This document shows positions 25,201 through 36,588 of a stretch of DNA of 64,000 nucleotides, in pieces (the first letter of the stretch is position 1; each line of letters starts with the position of its first letter). The translations under genes and the position numbers were made by a program. The notes beneath the pieces were generated by a model that was not told the origin of the DNA, searched no databases, and saw only the letters and a list, made by a program, of their open reading frames with translations. Where the stretch lies: assembly GCA_964017065.1 (NCBI GenBank), contig OZ024792.1:1641254-1705253 (forward strand), in the 5' to 3' direction. Source of the stretch: Haliclona indistincta. Taxonomy: Eukaryota > Porifera > Demospongiae > Haplosclerida > Chalinidae.

Positions 25201-25741
25201 TCGTGCAGGGTCGAGTGCCTAAGAATGAGTATGGTAATATTGAGCTGTTTCAACCATCCATGTTACCTGAAGGAGCTCTACACATGACAGGTACTGAGAC
25301 CATGATGGTTTCTCACTCACTCACTCACTGCTCTAGTTCCTGGTATTGCTAAAGTCGCTCGTAAACTCGAGATAGACTATGCCCCAGCTATGATGGGATG
25401 GGACTTCCACAGTGGATATTGTCACCCAATGTAAGATACCTTTTGTAATCAATTTTTTATCTTTTTGAAATCTTTAACAACTGTTGCTCTTTAGTATTGA
25501 CGGCATAGTGGTTGCTAAGGAGTGGGAGGGCCCATTATTAGAGGCATGGGAACAAGAACGAGAGGTTGTCAATGAGAAACAACAAGAGGTAAGGACCACA
25601 CCCACTGGTTATCAACTAGTAGTTTATTAATTGTTTCAGAAACGTGAGAAAAAGGTTATTTGTCGTTGGATGAAGCTCACTAGAGGGTTACTGATCAGAG
25701 AGAGAGTGAAACAACGCTTTGAGACTATGACATCATCATGA
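22276..25741 (+). CDS. XPC: XPC/Rad4 DNA-damage recognition protein, 19 exons, 740 aa
   Basis: This protein recognises helix-distorting lesions and starts global-genome nucleotide excision repair with RAD23. Exons: 22276-22339, 22389-22500, 22550-22623, 22688-22820, 22866-23007, 23070-23099, 23142-23790, 23840-23983, 24047-24199, 24271-24328, 24379-24413, 24747-24823, 24876-24920, 24975-25019, 25068-25157, 25209-25290, 25337-25430, 25495-25588 and 25640-25741. The N-terminal part matches the Rad4 transglutaminase-like region (LLRALGVRTRIVLAL), interrupted as in other XPCs by a basic, Ser/Lys-rich insert (exon 7, 216 residues). Then come BHD1 (HPLYALKRHMLKFEAIYP), BHD2 (KWQTKHYIPPPVVDGRVPKN) and BHD3 (MMGWDFHSGYCHPIIDG). 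It ends with GLLIRERVKQRF. The start is placed at the ATG before SEEEDSEE; an in-frame ATG at 22156 would add 40 residues but lies in promoter-like repeats. Human XPC is 940 aa and yeast Rad4 754. Confidence 0.95.
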
Positions 25742-26251
25742 CATCGTATCATCAATATAATCACAGTAATATCATAAGTTTTCCCAGAGGTGGTTAAAAA
25801 ATTAGTGCTCTGATAGTTGAGCTAGCATCGTTGAGTTATGAGTACTGTGGGGCACTCAGTACATTCCATGAGACTTCCTGTGTAGTATTCATTGAGATTA
25901 CTGAAGATCAAGCTGAAGATGCTGTTCCTCTTGGATGATCATATAGTTGGCTGGTTTAGAACAGTTAGTCAATCAGCATTATGGGTATCATGCAGCAGAG
26001 AGAGCTAGTTGTCTGTCAACATACAGCATTACACAATGCAGTGAGAGCTGGGTAGCCAATGTACTATAAAATTAATATATAATACAATGTTAGATAACAA
26101 TACTGCTGAGATAATTATATTCATGCAACTGTATGCGGAATTGTAACAATGTTAGCTGACTACAAGATGTCATAAAAACTCTACGTATGATCTCTCTGAT
26201 CCAAAGTACTGCATGACTGAAAAATGATGACTAATACAAAGTGTTGTAATT
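25742..26251. other. Convergent spacer between XPC and receptor copy C
   Basis: 510 bp of AT-rich sequence holding both 3' UTRs. Its right part (about 26040-26250) matches 40290-40468, the 3' flank of receptor copy D, which supports tandem duplication of the whole segment. No gene is seen. Confidence 0.65.
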
Positions 26252-29200
26252 TCATATGTAATAGGGATCATCCATAGCCTCGTTCTTATGTAGAGTTGAG
26301 GCATAAGATGCATTGAGCTCTAGTTCTATGTCATTCCTGTACACAAGAGATGAGGCATAAGATGTATTGAACTCTAGTTCTATGTCATTCCTGTGCCCAA
26401 GAGTTGAGGCATAAGATGCATTGGGCTCTAGTTCTATGTCATTCCTGTACACAAGAGATGAGGCATAAGATGCATTGGGCTCTAGTTCTATGTCATTCCT
26501 GTGTCCAAGAGATGAGGCATACGATGCATTGAGCTCTAGTTCTATGTCACTCCTGTACAAAAGAGATGATCAACTACCATGTTGCTGTCTATGCACTCAC
26601 TGGTGTGATGAGGGGTCTAGCTGACCATATGCAGCACAATCTGTTAGTTGAACTATTTCACTCCTGCAAAATAATTATAATAAGAGGCATGTATATTACT
26701 GTATACAAACCAACTCACTTCATTATTTCCTCTTCACCAGCAGTACACGATGCTGGTGAAGCTCTGGAAAATATCACCAAAATAAACACTATAACCGATT
26801 TGTTGACTAACTTTGCTTCATCGTAGATGTTATCATAAACCCCAGAAGCAACAGATTTTGCACTGCATGTTAAATCGACAGATATTACAATACAGTATAG
26901 ATCGACCTGTAGCTACACTTATAGTATAGTCTCTTATTGTGAATGTTAATGCTTTACTAATGAATATACTTACTCATCAACTTGTAGTGGTGGTAGAGGT
27001 CTTCCTCTCATACTGTATGTTGTATAGATGCTGCAGTATTTCATAGTCATGCACTGACCTTATGAACTTCCCTGGTTTATTAAACTGAATAGTTATTATA
27101 GGAAATGATTTCAAACTCTTGAACAGTCCTAATCTGAAGCACATGCACAGCAGTAGACCACACCCCACTACCATCACCATTATTATGACACCAGCAACAG
27201 CTCCACCCACAACAGCACCTATTGGCACCCCAGGTGGCGGTACTTCACATCTCCTGGTCACATTGTTTATGGTCTCTATAGAAGAACCAAGTGCTGGATA
27301 TAATGTAGAACTATTGCACTCACCTGATGGTTCACAAGACTCTATACACACTCCATTACGAGATGCATTGATGCATAGGTTACACTCAGAGTCACTTGGT
27401 CCAATACAAATCTCACATAATATACCACATGGCTTGCAGAGTGTGGTACCTGCAGCTATCTCTCCTTGTTGTGTCGCCAATTGCATTAAATAGTAACCAT
27501 CAGGACAGATATTGGACTGTCTCCTACACTCAACCTACTCAGAATTAAGAGGGAAGATCGTAGAGTACCTGATAGTAACATCAATACCTGTTCTTCCTGT
27601 TGGTTGACAATGATGGTGTTACAGGATATACAACCAGAACTGCTGTTCACATATGGCAATGGACCAGCACAACCTAGTGAGCCACATCCTTCAAAACATG
27701 GTTGACATTCACCTGTGCACATGGACTGTTCACATTGCATACACAGTCACAGTAAGTACACTCACGGTTCATCCCATCATCATACCATCCTACTGGACAG
27801 GTACGATTGACACATTCTATAACATTGGAACGATTTACAAACAAACTGGAGTTAGTACACATGACACAGTTAGTAGGACCCTGTGAACAAATAAACACAC
27901 AAACACGAATGAAATAAGAACAAAGATTGAGGGTTACACACCTCTCCAGTACATGCGCCATCACAAAGTGGATGACAGAGCCGACACTGCCTGTTAGCAC
28001 TATCACCATAGTACTCCCTGCATTGAATACAGCAATAAACACCGCACACAAATAGCATTTAGCAGTCATTGACACGGCAATCAAGATTGTAGTCACCCAG
28101 AAATTAATTTTACTCACTGTGTACTGCTGACATTATCACAAGAGGACACACAGGTATCATTGGGTTGATAGAGAAAGTTTCTGCAGGAGACACACTGGTC
28201 AGCTCCTGTCCCCCAGCACATGGTCTCACCATCACACTCATTACTGCATACCACACCAGCTGATACTGCAGAGAACAACATGAGTTTGGTAGCTAGATGC
28301 TTGTCTTACCACACTGCTGAGGGTCTCTTCTGCCCTGTGCAGTGACACACACTGGAGCAGATGTGTTAGTCACTAGGGATGATAAGTTTCCTATTAGACA
28401 CAGCTGTGGGTTATTGGTCTGGTGGAACCCTCCTCCATTGATCTCCCTCAGTGAGGACAGGTCAATGCTAGTGAGGTTATTATTGTTGGCTATATACAGT
28501 GCATAGCGTACACTTGACCCATTAGCACACTCTGATGGGAATGAACGAAGATTGGTGGCATTAAAACCAAGAATACGCAAGCTTGAGAGATAGGGAAATG
28601 TTGAATATGGCAATTGTTCAATAGACAGTGTTCCCCTGATTTCTTGAATTGTGTTGAGAATGTTAAGAGTGGTCTCACTGTAACAATACAACACATTACA
28701 CAGCAACTAATGAATTCCGGACTCACTTGAACCCAATGACTGGTGTTACACCAACTACAAGGTTTCCAGTGACAATTGTGCAGTCAATGAATGGATCACG
28801 TGTACTAGGATCACTTTCTGTCACTGTACCACCCGGACACTCTGTAATGTATATCATGATACATGTGTTGGCTCCACCCACTCACACTGTACCTTTGGGA
28901 CATGGTCCATCACACAGCACACACTCTCTATTAATTGACTGATGATTCGAAGGACACTGCATAAGACACTGACCTCCCAGTCTGAACAAACCATCTGAAA
29001 ATATAAGTAACTAATCCATGAAGAAATGCACCTTTACAATGCCATACCTGGACATGGTGGTACAATGCACTGTGTACCAGCCACTACACGAAATGCAGGA
29101 TTTGGCACTATTTGTCCACTTTCAATAATTGTTTCCACAGGACAGCTTTCTACACATGTCCCATTGTTGTCAAGATTACTACATGCCTGCAAGCATATCA

Positions 29201-32200
29201 AACAAAATGGTCACACACAGAATTAAGAATTAGTGACTCACATGGCATTCATTGTCATTTCCACCAAAGCATCCAGCAGCACAATCTGCACTACAACACT
29301 GTGCACTGTTGCCACTAACACATCGACTGTTGCACGATGGACAAACTGTCTTGCTCACTACAGCAACAGTAATATAGCGTTTCTCCTGTTGTTAGGCACA
29401 ATTTTATTGCTTATAAGCTGATGCACTTAACAACTGGTGTCTACTAGGATCTTCATGATTTACAATTACTAATAGTTGTGCTGTTAACGAACAAGAAGGC
29501 CACCATGGCCTAACTAGACTCTCCATAATGTCTTTATGTTACTCGGATGTGTAATTACGTTAACAAAGTGTGGCTAACAATCAATGTCTATGGTAACTTC
29601 ACATTAACAACAGAGAAAGAGATACACTCACATGTTTGACAGCACTCATCATTGTTGGAGTCCTCACACCAGCAATGACCAGATGAACAGCTATTATCAC
29701 ACATTACTCTGACTAGAAAAGCATGGTAAGGTAATAATGGAGAAAGGTTGGTTATTATACCTTCTCCTGTACAAGTAGTTCTATCTGGACCAGTATAGGT
29801 ACTAGTACTTGAACTGATAATATCATCCCAATTAACAGAAGAAACACTGCAAAGTCGAGCAGTAGGATTATTGAAGACCACTCCTCCATTAGTAATCTCT
29901 GTTAGTCTGGGCATGAACAGTCTAGATATGTTACTGTTCCCAATAGCTAGCGCCACATTGGTACCAGCAATCAGGTTTCTTCCTCTGATCAGTCTCAGAC
30001 GAGGGAAGGTCAGTAGTGAGAGTGAGGGAATGCCCTGGAGAAGGATGTATCCAGAAACCTCAGTGATTTCATTGAAGGTGAAGTTTGCTTCAGTCAGTGT
30101 CACAGTGTTGTAGTCAGGAAGACTAGTACTCGTGACAACACGTATGTTGCCATCAATAGCTCTGCAACCACAGAAATCATTGTGTAGATCTTCCAGTTGA
30201 GTTGCTACTGATGAACCAGCAGCTCCTTCGTTGCCCATATGACCAAGACACACTAGATAATGTAAACAAGACTCAGTGAGCTAGTGATGACTGCAGGTGC
30301 AGCTCGTGTTGTGGATAGCAACAGTAATTAAAAAATACCACAAACCTAATCTATTATGCCAAGTAATTATCAATTCACTGCATCCAATATGTGTAGTCTG
30401 ACGGAACCGATATATATGACAGCTTAGCCCTCCACCACACCACAGCTACAGTAACTAACTAAACACGATGTTGACTAGATCAACAGCTTGCCTAGCTGTA
30501 CAAACCTTGTACATGTATATATTAGCGAGTCCAAAGGTCAATGTGATTGTGTCACTAGTGTTAATTAATCTAACCCATTGCTCATTATGTGTATTTTTTT
30601 TATTGGGGAGAAAATTGGTTTCCTAGCTGGATTCCCTACATCCATCCCTACATCCTTTTGATTTCGATAGAAATCTTTTTAATTTTCTTGTTTGTGTCCT
30701 TTTTTTTCTTTTTCAGTGAAGCGCAGTTCAATATCATGCATGTACCAAACATTTTTTGTTTCCACCATTAGTTTAGTTTTCCTGTTGTCAATGACTTTCC
30801 TTTATAATTAATTGCAGAATTGTGATACTACACAAGCTACCGTTCTTCGAAGACTCCAGACTCCAATATGTGATCCATACGGCGATACTCACTCCGCTCA
30901 CGGAATTTATATCGCCGTTTTGCTAATAACTAAGTTCAAAAGGCACCTCCCAGGAGAATTTCATGACTGTTCGTGGGTGTTTTGGTCTCGGCACTGCTCG
31001 CCGGCGAAAAGGCGCTAGGCGCGAAGAAGAAAACGAACCGAGATGACGAAACTCGATTTTCACCGTTTCCAGGAGTTCGTCACTTTAGTAACAATTTCGA
31101 GCAATCTCATTGCTACTGTAAAGTAGCCTGGTTCCCCAGGCCCAATAGGCTGACGGTAAAACCCGGAATTGCGGAATTCCGCCCGGAATTCCGGATGTCA
31201 AAATTTGTATGATAACGGACAAATTTTGAGAGAAAAAAGACCATAATTATTACTAGAAACTAAAAATACTAAACCCTAAACCCAAGACCCTAAAACCTTC
31301 GCCTAACAGCGCCCAGTATTCGCCTAACGGCGCCCAGTATTCGCCTAACAGCGCCCAGTATTCACCTAACGGTGCCCAGTATTCGCCTAACGGTGCCCAG
31401 TATTCGCCTAACAGCGCCCAGTATTCGCCTAACAGCGCCCAGTATTCGCCTAACAGCGCCCAGTATTCACCTATAAACAGCGCCGTTAGGTCCATTCTGA
31501 ATACTGGCTACGTCGTTAGGCGAATACTGGGCGCTGTTAGGCGAATACTGGGCGCTGTTAGGCGAATATTGGGCGCCGTTAGGCGAATACTGGGCGCTGT
31601 TAGGCGAAGGTTTTAGGGTCTTGGGTTTAGTAGTTCAGTTCTAGTGCTGGTTTTTTCATTTATTGTGAACGGAATATTCCGGACGAAATTCCGTCCGGAA
31701 TTCTGAAATTCCGGGTTTTACCATCAGCCGGCCCAATAGCGGATCGTACAAAGCGTTCAATTGAATGGGTGTGGCAAGGGGGTGGAGCGAAAAGTGAATG
31801 AGAAGTAGCATGGAAGTAGGGCCTGGTGCGTTAAATTCTGTCCAGAGAATAGCGTAAAATTGACAACTAAGATTCGCCATAAATTTTGATTTGGAGAGAA
31901 TTTACAAACCACAAGTCACATGACTGAATATTAATGCTTCCAACCTCCTCTGGGCCTGGTGCATGGGCTTGACCTCACTCGGAACAGTACACCAGCATTC
32001 CGGCGTACTGGAATTTCCAATTAACAACCACAGGAACGCTGTAGGCGTGCACTAAGCTGAGCTGAGTGAAACATGGTTGATGAAGCCATTTCTTGTGCTG
32101 CTGCTGCTGCGCTCGGCTATCCATCTGTTCGCCGCGAACAGATAGATGCTGTGCGGGCTATTGCGTCAGGAAACGACGTGTTCGTTGCTTTGCCAACGCC

Positions 32201-35200
32201 CAACGGGATATGGAAAGTCGCTTTGCTACGCCATGCTACCGTTGGTTTTTGACAAGCTCCATGGCCGTTCGCCAAAGACTTCAATCGTCGTCTGCATCTC
32301 TCCATTGGTGGCACTGATGCAAGACCAGAAGGGAAAGTTTTCTCCAAAAGGACTGAGCTAATAACCACAAAAATTAAAAAAATGTACTTCATTACCACGC
32401 CCACAACATTCCTATGTTCCGAGCCCATGCACCAGACCCTTCACCGCCTCCTCGAATTTTTTCCTTCGCGTTTTTAATCCTTTCTTTTGCATTTTTTACA
32501 ATCATTCGAAGGGTCTGGGGACCAGACTAACTGTAAAGATGGAGGCAACGCCAGAGACCAGATATAATTCTAAGTGTCTTTGGACGTCACCAATATTCGG
32601 CCACCATCTATTATCGGCCACTCGTTCGTACACTTGCAAATACGCTACACAGATCAAACTTGACCTACGTATAGACACACACTTCCTCTGCCTGCATTGC
32701 AAATATGCAGCTCGTATCTGCTTCTTTGTCTACTGTGGAGACGAATAAAGTGGGTAGCCGAAAACAACGATGTTCGGCAAAAGCAATCTATTAGATCATG
32801 GTAACGATATCTGTGCTGTTTTCTTCGACTACCGGAAAGCATTCGACTCAGTTCCTCATTTGCCTCTTGTGGAGAAGCTCATGGATTTCTTTCTTGACCC
32901 TTCTATTGTTACGTGGATCACCAGCTATTTATGTGATAGAATGCAGAGTGTGGTTATTGATGGTGAGTCCTCCAATTTAGTGCGTGTGGTGTCGGGAGTC
33001 CCACAGGGCTCAGTTCTTGGCCCCCTTTTGTTTTGCATATATATTGACAGTGTAGCACTCTGTACCCAGTCTGTAAATGTTCATAATGTTCTTTATGCCG
33101 ATGATCTTCTGTTGTACAAGGTAATTGCCTGTGCTCAAGATTTTATTGATATGCAACAAGACGTCTTAGCTATCGAGCGGTGGTCTACTAACAATTTTTT
33201 GACTCTAAACTCTGCTAAATGCAAGGTCATGGTCGTTAGTAGGAAGAAATCTCCATACTATCAACCTCTTTTATTGAATGATGTAGCTGTTGATCGGGTG
33301 GAGTCGTTTAAGTATCTTGGCATAAATATTTCTCATGATCTCACATGGTCATTTCATATTAGTAAGATCTGTGCTAAAGCTCGTCAATCTCTGGGTCTTC
33401 TTTACAGGCAGTTCTATGGAAAATGTGACTCCAGGTCTCTCCTTAAGCTATATATCTCACTGGTCAGGCCTCTTTTAGAATATGCTTGTCCCGTTTGGGC
33501 TCCTCATGCTCAAAAGGATATCTATTGTATTGAGCGTGTCCAAATGCTTGGGGTCAAGATCATCACTGGTGAATGGAACATTGTCTATCATGACGGTTTG
33601 GTCCGACTTTCTTTGGACACTCTTGAAAAGAGAAGGCTTGATCTCTCACTATGCCTCCTGTATAAATATGTTCATTCCATGTGCTTTTTTCCAGCCAATT
33701 TTATTTCAAGAAAACGTAATTCAGGGTACAACCTTCGTTCTCCTCATCCTCTTCAGCTCGAGCAGCCATTTGCCAGAACTAATTCTCATCTGTTTTCCTT
33801 TATTCCTCGCTCTGTCTCTATCTGGAACTCTCTTCCTTCTTCTATAGTTCTGGCGTCTTCTCTAAACTCGTTTAAGTTTTTATTGTCCAACCATAATTAT
33901 TCTTAGGTTTTATTTATTATCTTATATAATAGGGATCACTTAGTATTAGCTTTATTGCTATTGTGAATTCCTTGCCTGTATGTGCAAAAGTATTATTAAA
34001 AAAAAAAAAAAAAAAAATTATCGACCACCAGTCCTAGTGACTGATAGACGAATAGGGCGGGATTGCAAGTCAGTACTGCAAACACCTTTATCCATTGGCA
34101 TTACAACGAGCTACAATTGAAAAGCTCTCGTCTTGCCGTCCGGGTAATTTTCTTTTCCAAAGACCCCGGGGTCGAGCAATCTATGTTCGGCAACTCATGA
34201 TATTGTTTCAGTGCAATTTATGCTCAAAGAAAACACGATTGCGATACAGAAACACGTCGGCTGAGTAGAGCCATCTCATGTCTATCACAATCACCAAAAT
34301 TCAGTAACCCTGCGATCGTCTCTTGATCGCACAAGCTGCAAACAGCCAAAATAGTGGGCGTGGCTTCCAAAGAGCAACCCGTAAAAACAAAAAGTAAACC
34401 GAGCATTCCAGAAGTCAAATTTGATTCTAAGCCTCTTTGTCTGCACTCGCAAAGTAGTTTAGCGCTGATCAGTGACTGCATTAGTAATGGATAGTAATTT
34501 TATAGAGAAGTCCTCAAATCAGCAAGCACTGTCCATATCCATCACGAGTGCAGTCATTGATCAGCGCTAAACTACTTTGCGAGTGCCGACAAAGAGGCTT
34601 AGTATCAAATTTAACTTCTGGAATGCTCGGTTTATTTTTTGTTTTACAAGCACTGGGTTACTCCTTGGAAGCCACGCCCACTATTTTGGCTGTTTGCAGC
34701 TTGTGCGATCAAGAGACGAACGCAGGGTTACTGAATTTTGGTGATTGTGATAGACATGAGATGGCTCTACTCAGCCGACGTGTTTCTGTATCGCAATCGT
34801 GTTTTCTTTGAGCATAAATTGCACTGAAACAATATCATGAGTTGCCGAACATAGATTGCTCGACCCCGGGGTCTTTGGAAAAGAAAATTACCCGGACGGC
34901 AAGACGAGAGCTTTTCAATTGTAGCTCGTTGTAATGCTGATGGATAAAGGTGTTTGCAGTACTGACTTGCAATCCCGCCCTATTCGTCTATCAGTCACTA
35001 GGACTGGTGGCCGATAATAGATTGCTTTTGCCGAACATCGATGTTTTCGGCTACCCACTTTCTTCGTCTCCACAGTAGACAAAGAAGCAGTTACGAGCTG
35101 CATATTTGCAATGCAGGCAGAGGAAGTGTGTGTCTATACGTAGGTCAAGTTTGATCTGTGTAGCGTATTTGCAAGTGTACGAACGAGTGGCCGATAATAG

Positions 35201-36588
35201 GTGTAGCCGCCATCTTGTTTTCCTGTCATCCCTCATAGGGAGGCACTACTGTACCTCGCCAATACATTATCACTGTATTATCTATGACAGTATTATCTAT
35301 GCCGTAACTCGAGAACGATGCTTCGTATACAAGTTTCAAATGTTGAAAAGCGAGATAATATCGAGTTCTCAGTACTTGCATTCTGCTAGTTTCAGGCCGA
35401 GGCTCATCTTTCAGCGTGCGCCGAAAAACTGAAGGAATGAAGCACCAAAGGTGCAGATGCCTCGGTGCAATAACCATGTCACATACGCAGCAACAAACTG
35501 CAGCTGTTATACCTTCCTGTACAGCAATCACAATGCAGTATAATAGTTATGCAATCAGAAGCCAATCAGTGCTGACCACTAATTCAACTGGGCGTGTCTA
35601 TAAAGTTCAATTCGAGTGCAGAGCACGGCACAGCACATACACGAGCGAGATAGCGTCCTACGCTGCTATCCTGTGACTTATCAGTTTCTAGGCAGTCAAC
35701 TGTAGATAGTTTTGTCTACGGAGAACTCTAGATCATCAGCAACTACTGTAGCTCAAGCCGGCGAGCTCAAGCTCGAGCTGTAGGCCTTTGAGAGAATTTC
35801 GCCGGACCTACCAAGCTGTTTTGTAGAACAAACGAACTCACTAGCTGTAAAGCAGTCAGCTGTAAACTGTTTTGTCTTTAGAAGAGTCCAGATAGCCGGG
35901 AACAGCCATCGAGGTAAGCATCTCACGCCATAACTCACGAACGGAGCTTTAGAACCAACAATTTATCAATTCAGTTCTGAGCAAATAGCGATTTCTATCT
36001 GTATTGCTGATATCAGCGCTTAGTTTTTAGCGTGCGATGCGCAATGCCGGCAACGGACAGACACACACACACACACACAACACGACTACTGTATGCCTCG
36101 TGGCTCCGCCCACCGAGGCATAATGACTGACTGACAAACAAACAAACAAGCTACTAGGCAGTCAACTGTAGGTAGTTTAGTTTAATTTCCGAGAAGTCCT
36201 GATGCTATCAGCAAAAGCTATCGAGGTGAGCAAACCACACCATAACTCTAGAACGAAGCCGGCAGTGAATCATGTCGAACTTTCGCTAGTTCAAAACAGA
36301 GACAATATCAAATTTCATAAGGTTCACGATCATTTCCCAGATCCTGTCACATCTGACCAAGACTCACCAGACAAAAATGCAATTACATGTACTGCAAATG
36401 AAGATCTCATTACTGTAAATAGAACTTATTTCCTAGCACTCCGTTGTATATCATTCTTTTCATGCATGAAAATTCATACAAGCACTCATAGAGGATACTT
36501 TAAAATACAGCTGACCTTGTCTAATAGGGCATTGCCCATAGCACGTGTAACAACACAGAACTAACACTATCAGTAGCAGCCAGTTCAT
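26252..36588 (-). CDS. Kinase-less EGFR-like receptor (copy C), about 941 aa
   Basis: Exons on the minus strand: 36516-36588 (signal peptide, inferred), 29761-30252, 29632-29712, 29242-29357, 29048-29186, 28893-28994, 28727-28841, 28310-28677, 28118-28265, 27942-28017, 27766-27880, 27588-27712, 27324-27534, 27059-27275, 27012-26974, 26763-26719, 26663-26601 and 26552-26252. The ectodomain is L1, furin-like, L2 and Cys-rich, close to copy A, followed by one membrane helix. After the helix the protein reads [17 protein letters not shown] and [13 protein letters not shown]. It ends in five 18-residue repeats of the type [15 protein letters not shown] plus DDPYYI and a stop. There is no kinase domain. 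The frame is open from exon 2 to the end, so it looks functional, perhaps as a decoy, co-receptor or adhesion-type receptor. Exon 1 is placed 6.3 kb upstream because the exon at 36516 has the right phase and signal peptide and no nearer one exists. Everything between is transposon sequence. Confidence 0.8.
26259..26552 (-). repeat. 54-bp coding tandem repeat (18 aa x 5) in receptor copy C tail
   Basis: Five in-frame repeats encode DIELE(L/P/F)N(A/T)SYAS(S/T)L followed by GHR or VYR and the next N. Each contains one central tyrosine, and alternate units a second (VYR). GHR and VYR linkers alternate, suggesting expansion by a two-unit step. Copy D has a single unit. Confidence 0.95.
30590..31130. 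mobile_element. Copy of a dispersed repeat (family 1)
   Basis: This matches 37265-37640 in the same orientation. Both contain CATCCTTTTGATTTCGATAG, a T-rich stretch, a GTGAA(G/A)(C/T)GCAGTTCAATATC block, and a CCATACGGCGA motif. The end of this copy (about 31020-31120) matches 39400-39495 (GATGACGAAACTCG, AACAATTTCGAGCAATCTC). No protein signal is seen. Probably a non-autonomous DNA element. Confidence 0.7.
31133..31745. mobile_element. Foldback element with inverted 21-bp arrays
   Basis: The ends are inverted repeats: GGCCCAATAGG-CTGACGGTAAAACCCGGAATT at the left, and its complement with CCCAATAG near 31725 at the right. Inside, a 21-bp unit CGCCTAACAGCGCCCAGTAT is repeated about nine times at 31300-31475 and in inverted orientation about five times at 31505-31605. 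The whole stretch could form a very long hairpin. Flanking each array is AAACCCTAAACCCAAGACCC or its complement. No transposase is present, so it is non-autonomous. Confidence 0.85.
32073..32361 (+). pseudogene. RecQ-type DNA helicase N-terminal fragment, frameshifted
   Basis: The conceptual product starts [10 protein letters not shown] and contains RecQ motif 0 ([10 protein letters not shown]), then ALPT, motif I ([12 protein letters not shown]) and motif Ia ([10 protein letters not shown]). Between ALPT and GYGKS a 7-base insertion (a near-duplicate of CCAACG) shifts the frame. Homology stops after motif Ia and a stop codon follows (TGA at 32356-32358), so motifs II-VI are missing. It is a truncated, frameshifted copy sitting among mobile elements. 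It may have been carried by one of them. Confidence 0.85.
32770..33906 (+). CDS. Reverse transcriptase C-terminal two thirds (dead-end fragment)
   Basis: An open frame of 378 codons. The first eight residues come from the foldback arm; the rest is retrotransposon. Reverse transcriptase motifs are intact from block 2: [27 protein letters not shown], the catalytic YADD ([11 protein letters not shown]), then [10 protein letters not shown] and FKYLGINIS. It ends with the conserved C-terminal region ([16 protein letters not shown]) and a stop. The lack of any internal stop or frameshift points to recent insertion. The N-terminal endonuclease and the start of the RT domain are missing, so this copy cannot move on its own. 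Confidence 0.92.
   Translation: MFGKSNLLDHGNDICAVFFDYRKAFDSVPHLPLVEKLMDFFLDPSIVTWITSYLCDRMQSVVIDGESSNLVRVVSGVPQGSVLGPLLFCIYIDSVALCTQSVNVHNVLYADDLLLYKVIACAQDFIDMQQDVLAIERWSTNNFLTLNSAKCKVMVVSRKKSPYYQPLLLNDVAVDRVESFKYLGINISHDLTWSFHISKICAKARQSLGLLYRQFYGKCDSRSLLKLYISLVRPLLEYACPVWAPHAQKDIYCIERVQMLGVKIITGEWNIVYHDGLVRLSLDTLEKRRLDLSLCLLYKYVHSMCFFPANFISRKRNSGYNLRSPHPLQLEQPFARTNSHLFSFIPRSVSIWNSLPSSIVLASSLNSFKFLLSNHNYS
32793..34015 (+). mobile_element. 5'-truncated non-LTR retrotransposon (CR1/L2/Jockey-like)
   Basis: The element starts abruptly inside the reverse transcriptase domain and ends in a poly-A run of about 22 bases at 33994-34015. It is inserted in the left arm of the foldback element, and the uninterrupted right arm shows the original target CTATTATCGG. 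About 3-4 bases (TTA or ATTA) appear on both sides, consistent with a short target-site duplication. 5' truncation plus a 3' poly-A are hallmarks of target-primed reverse transcription. The endonuclease domain is absent. Confidence 0.92.
35210..36330. repeat. Diverged dispersed repeats
   Basis: No gene. The start (GTAGCCGCCATCTTGTTTT then CATAGGGAG) matches 39585-39640. Three loosely similar blocks at about 35690-35770, 35850-35930 and 36150-36240 share AGGCAGTCAACTGTAG(A/G)TAG and ATCGAGGT(A/G)AGCA. There is also a CA microsatellite at about 36060-36078. It reads as decayed mobile element sequence within the first intron of receptor copy C. Confidence 0.6.

Larger units (their letters stand above)
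32605..35205. mobile_element. Large foldback element with about 670-bp arms, split by a retrotransposon
   Basis: The left arm (32605-32795 continuing at 34016-34497) and right arm (34550-35205) are reverse complements with a spacer of about 50 bp. For example, CTATTATCGGCCACTCGTTC at 32608 reappears inverted near 35195, and both arms encode the same spurious peptide [19 protein letters not shown]. Aligning the arms shows that the left one is interrupted after GCAATCTATTA by 1.2 kb of non-LTR retrotransposon. No transposase is seen. Confidence 0.85.

Noticed and set aside
26252..26552. ITIM/ITAM motifs in the receptor C tail repeats
   Set aside because: The tyrosine is followed by ASSL, so Leu is at +4 and not at +3; the spacing does not fit YxxL/I.
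31253..31495. 80-codon frame with repeated GEYWALL
   Set aside because: Direct translation of the 21-bp array in the foldback element; no start context or other gene signal.
34224..34811. Two 85-87 codon frames with the same peptide on opposite strands
   Set aside because: They are the two arms of the foldback element; no evidence of a real protein.
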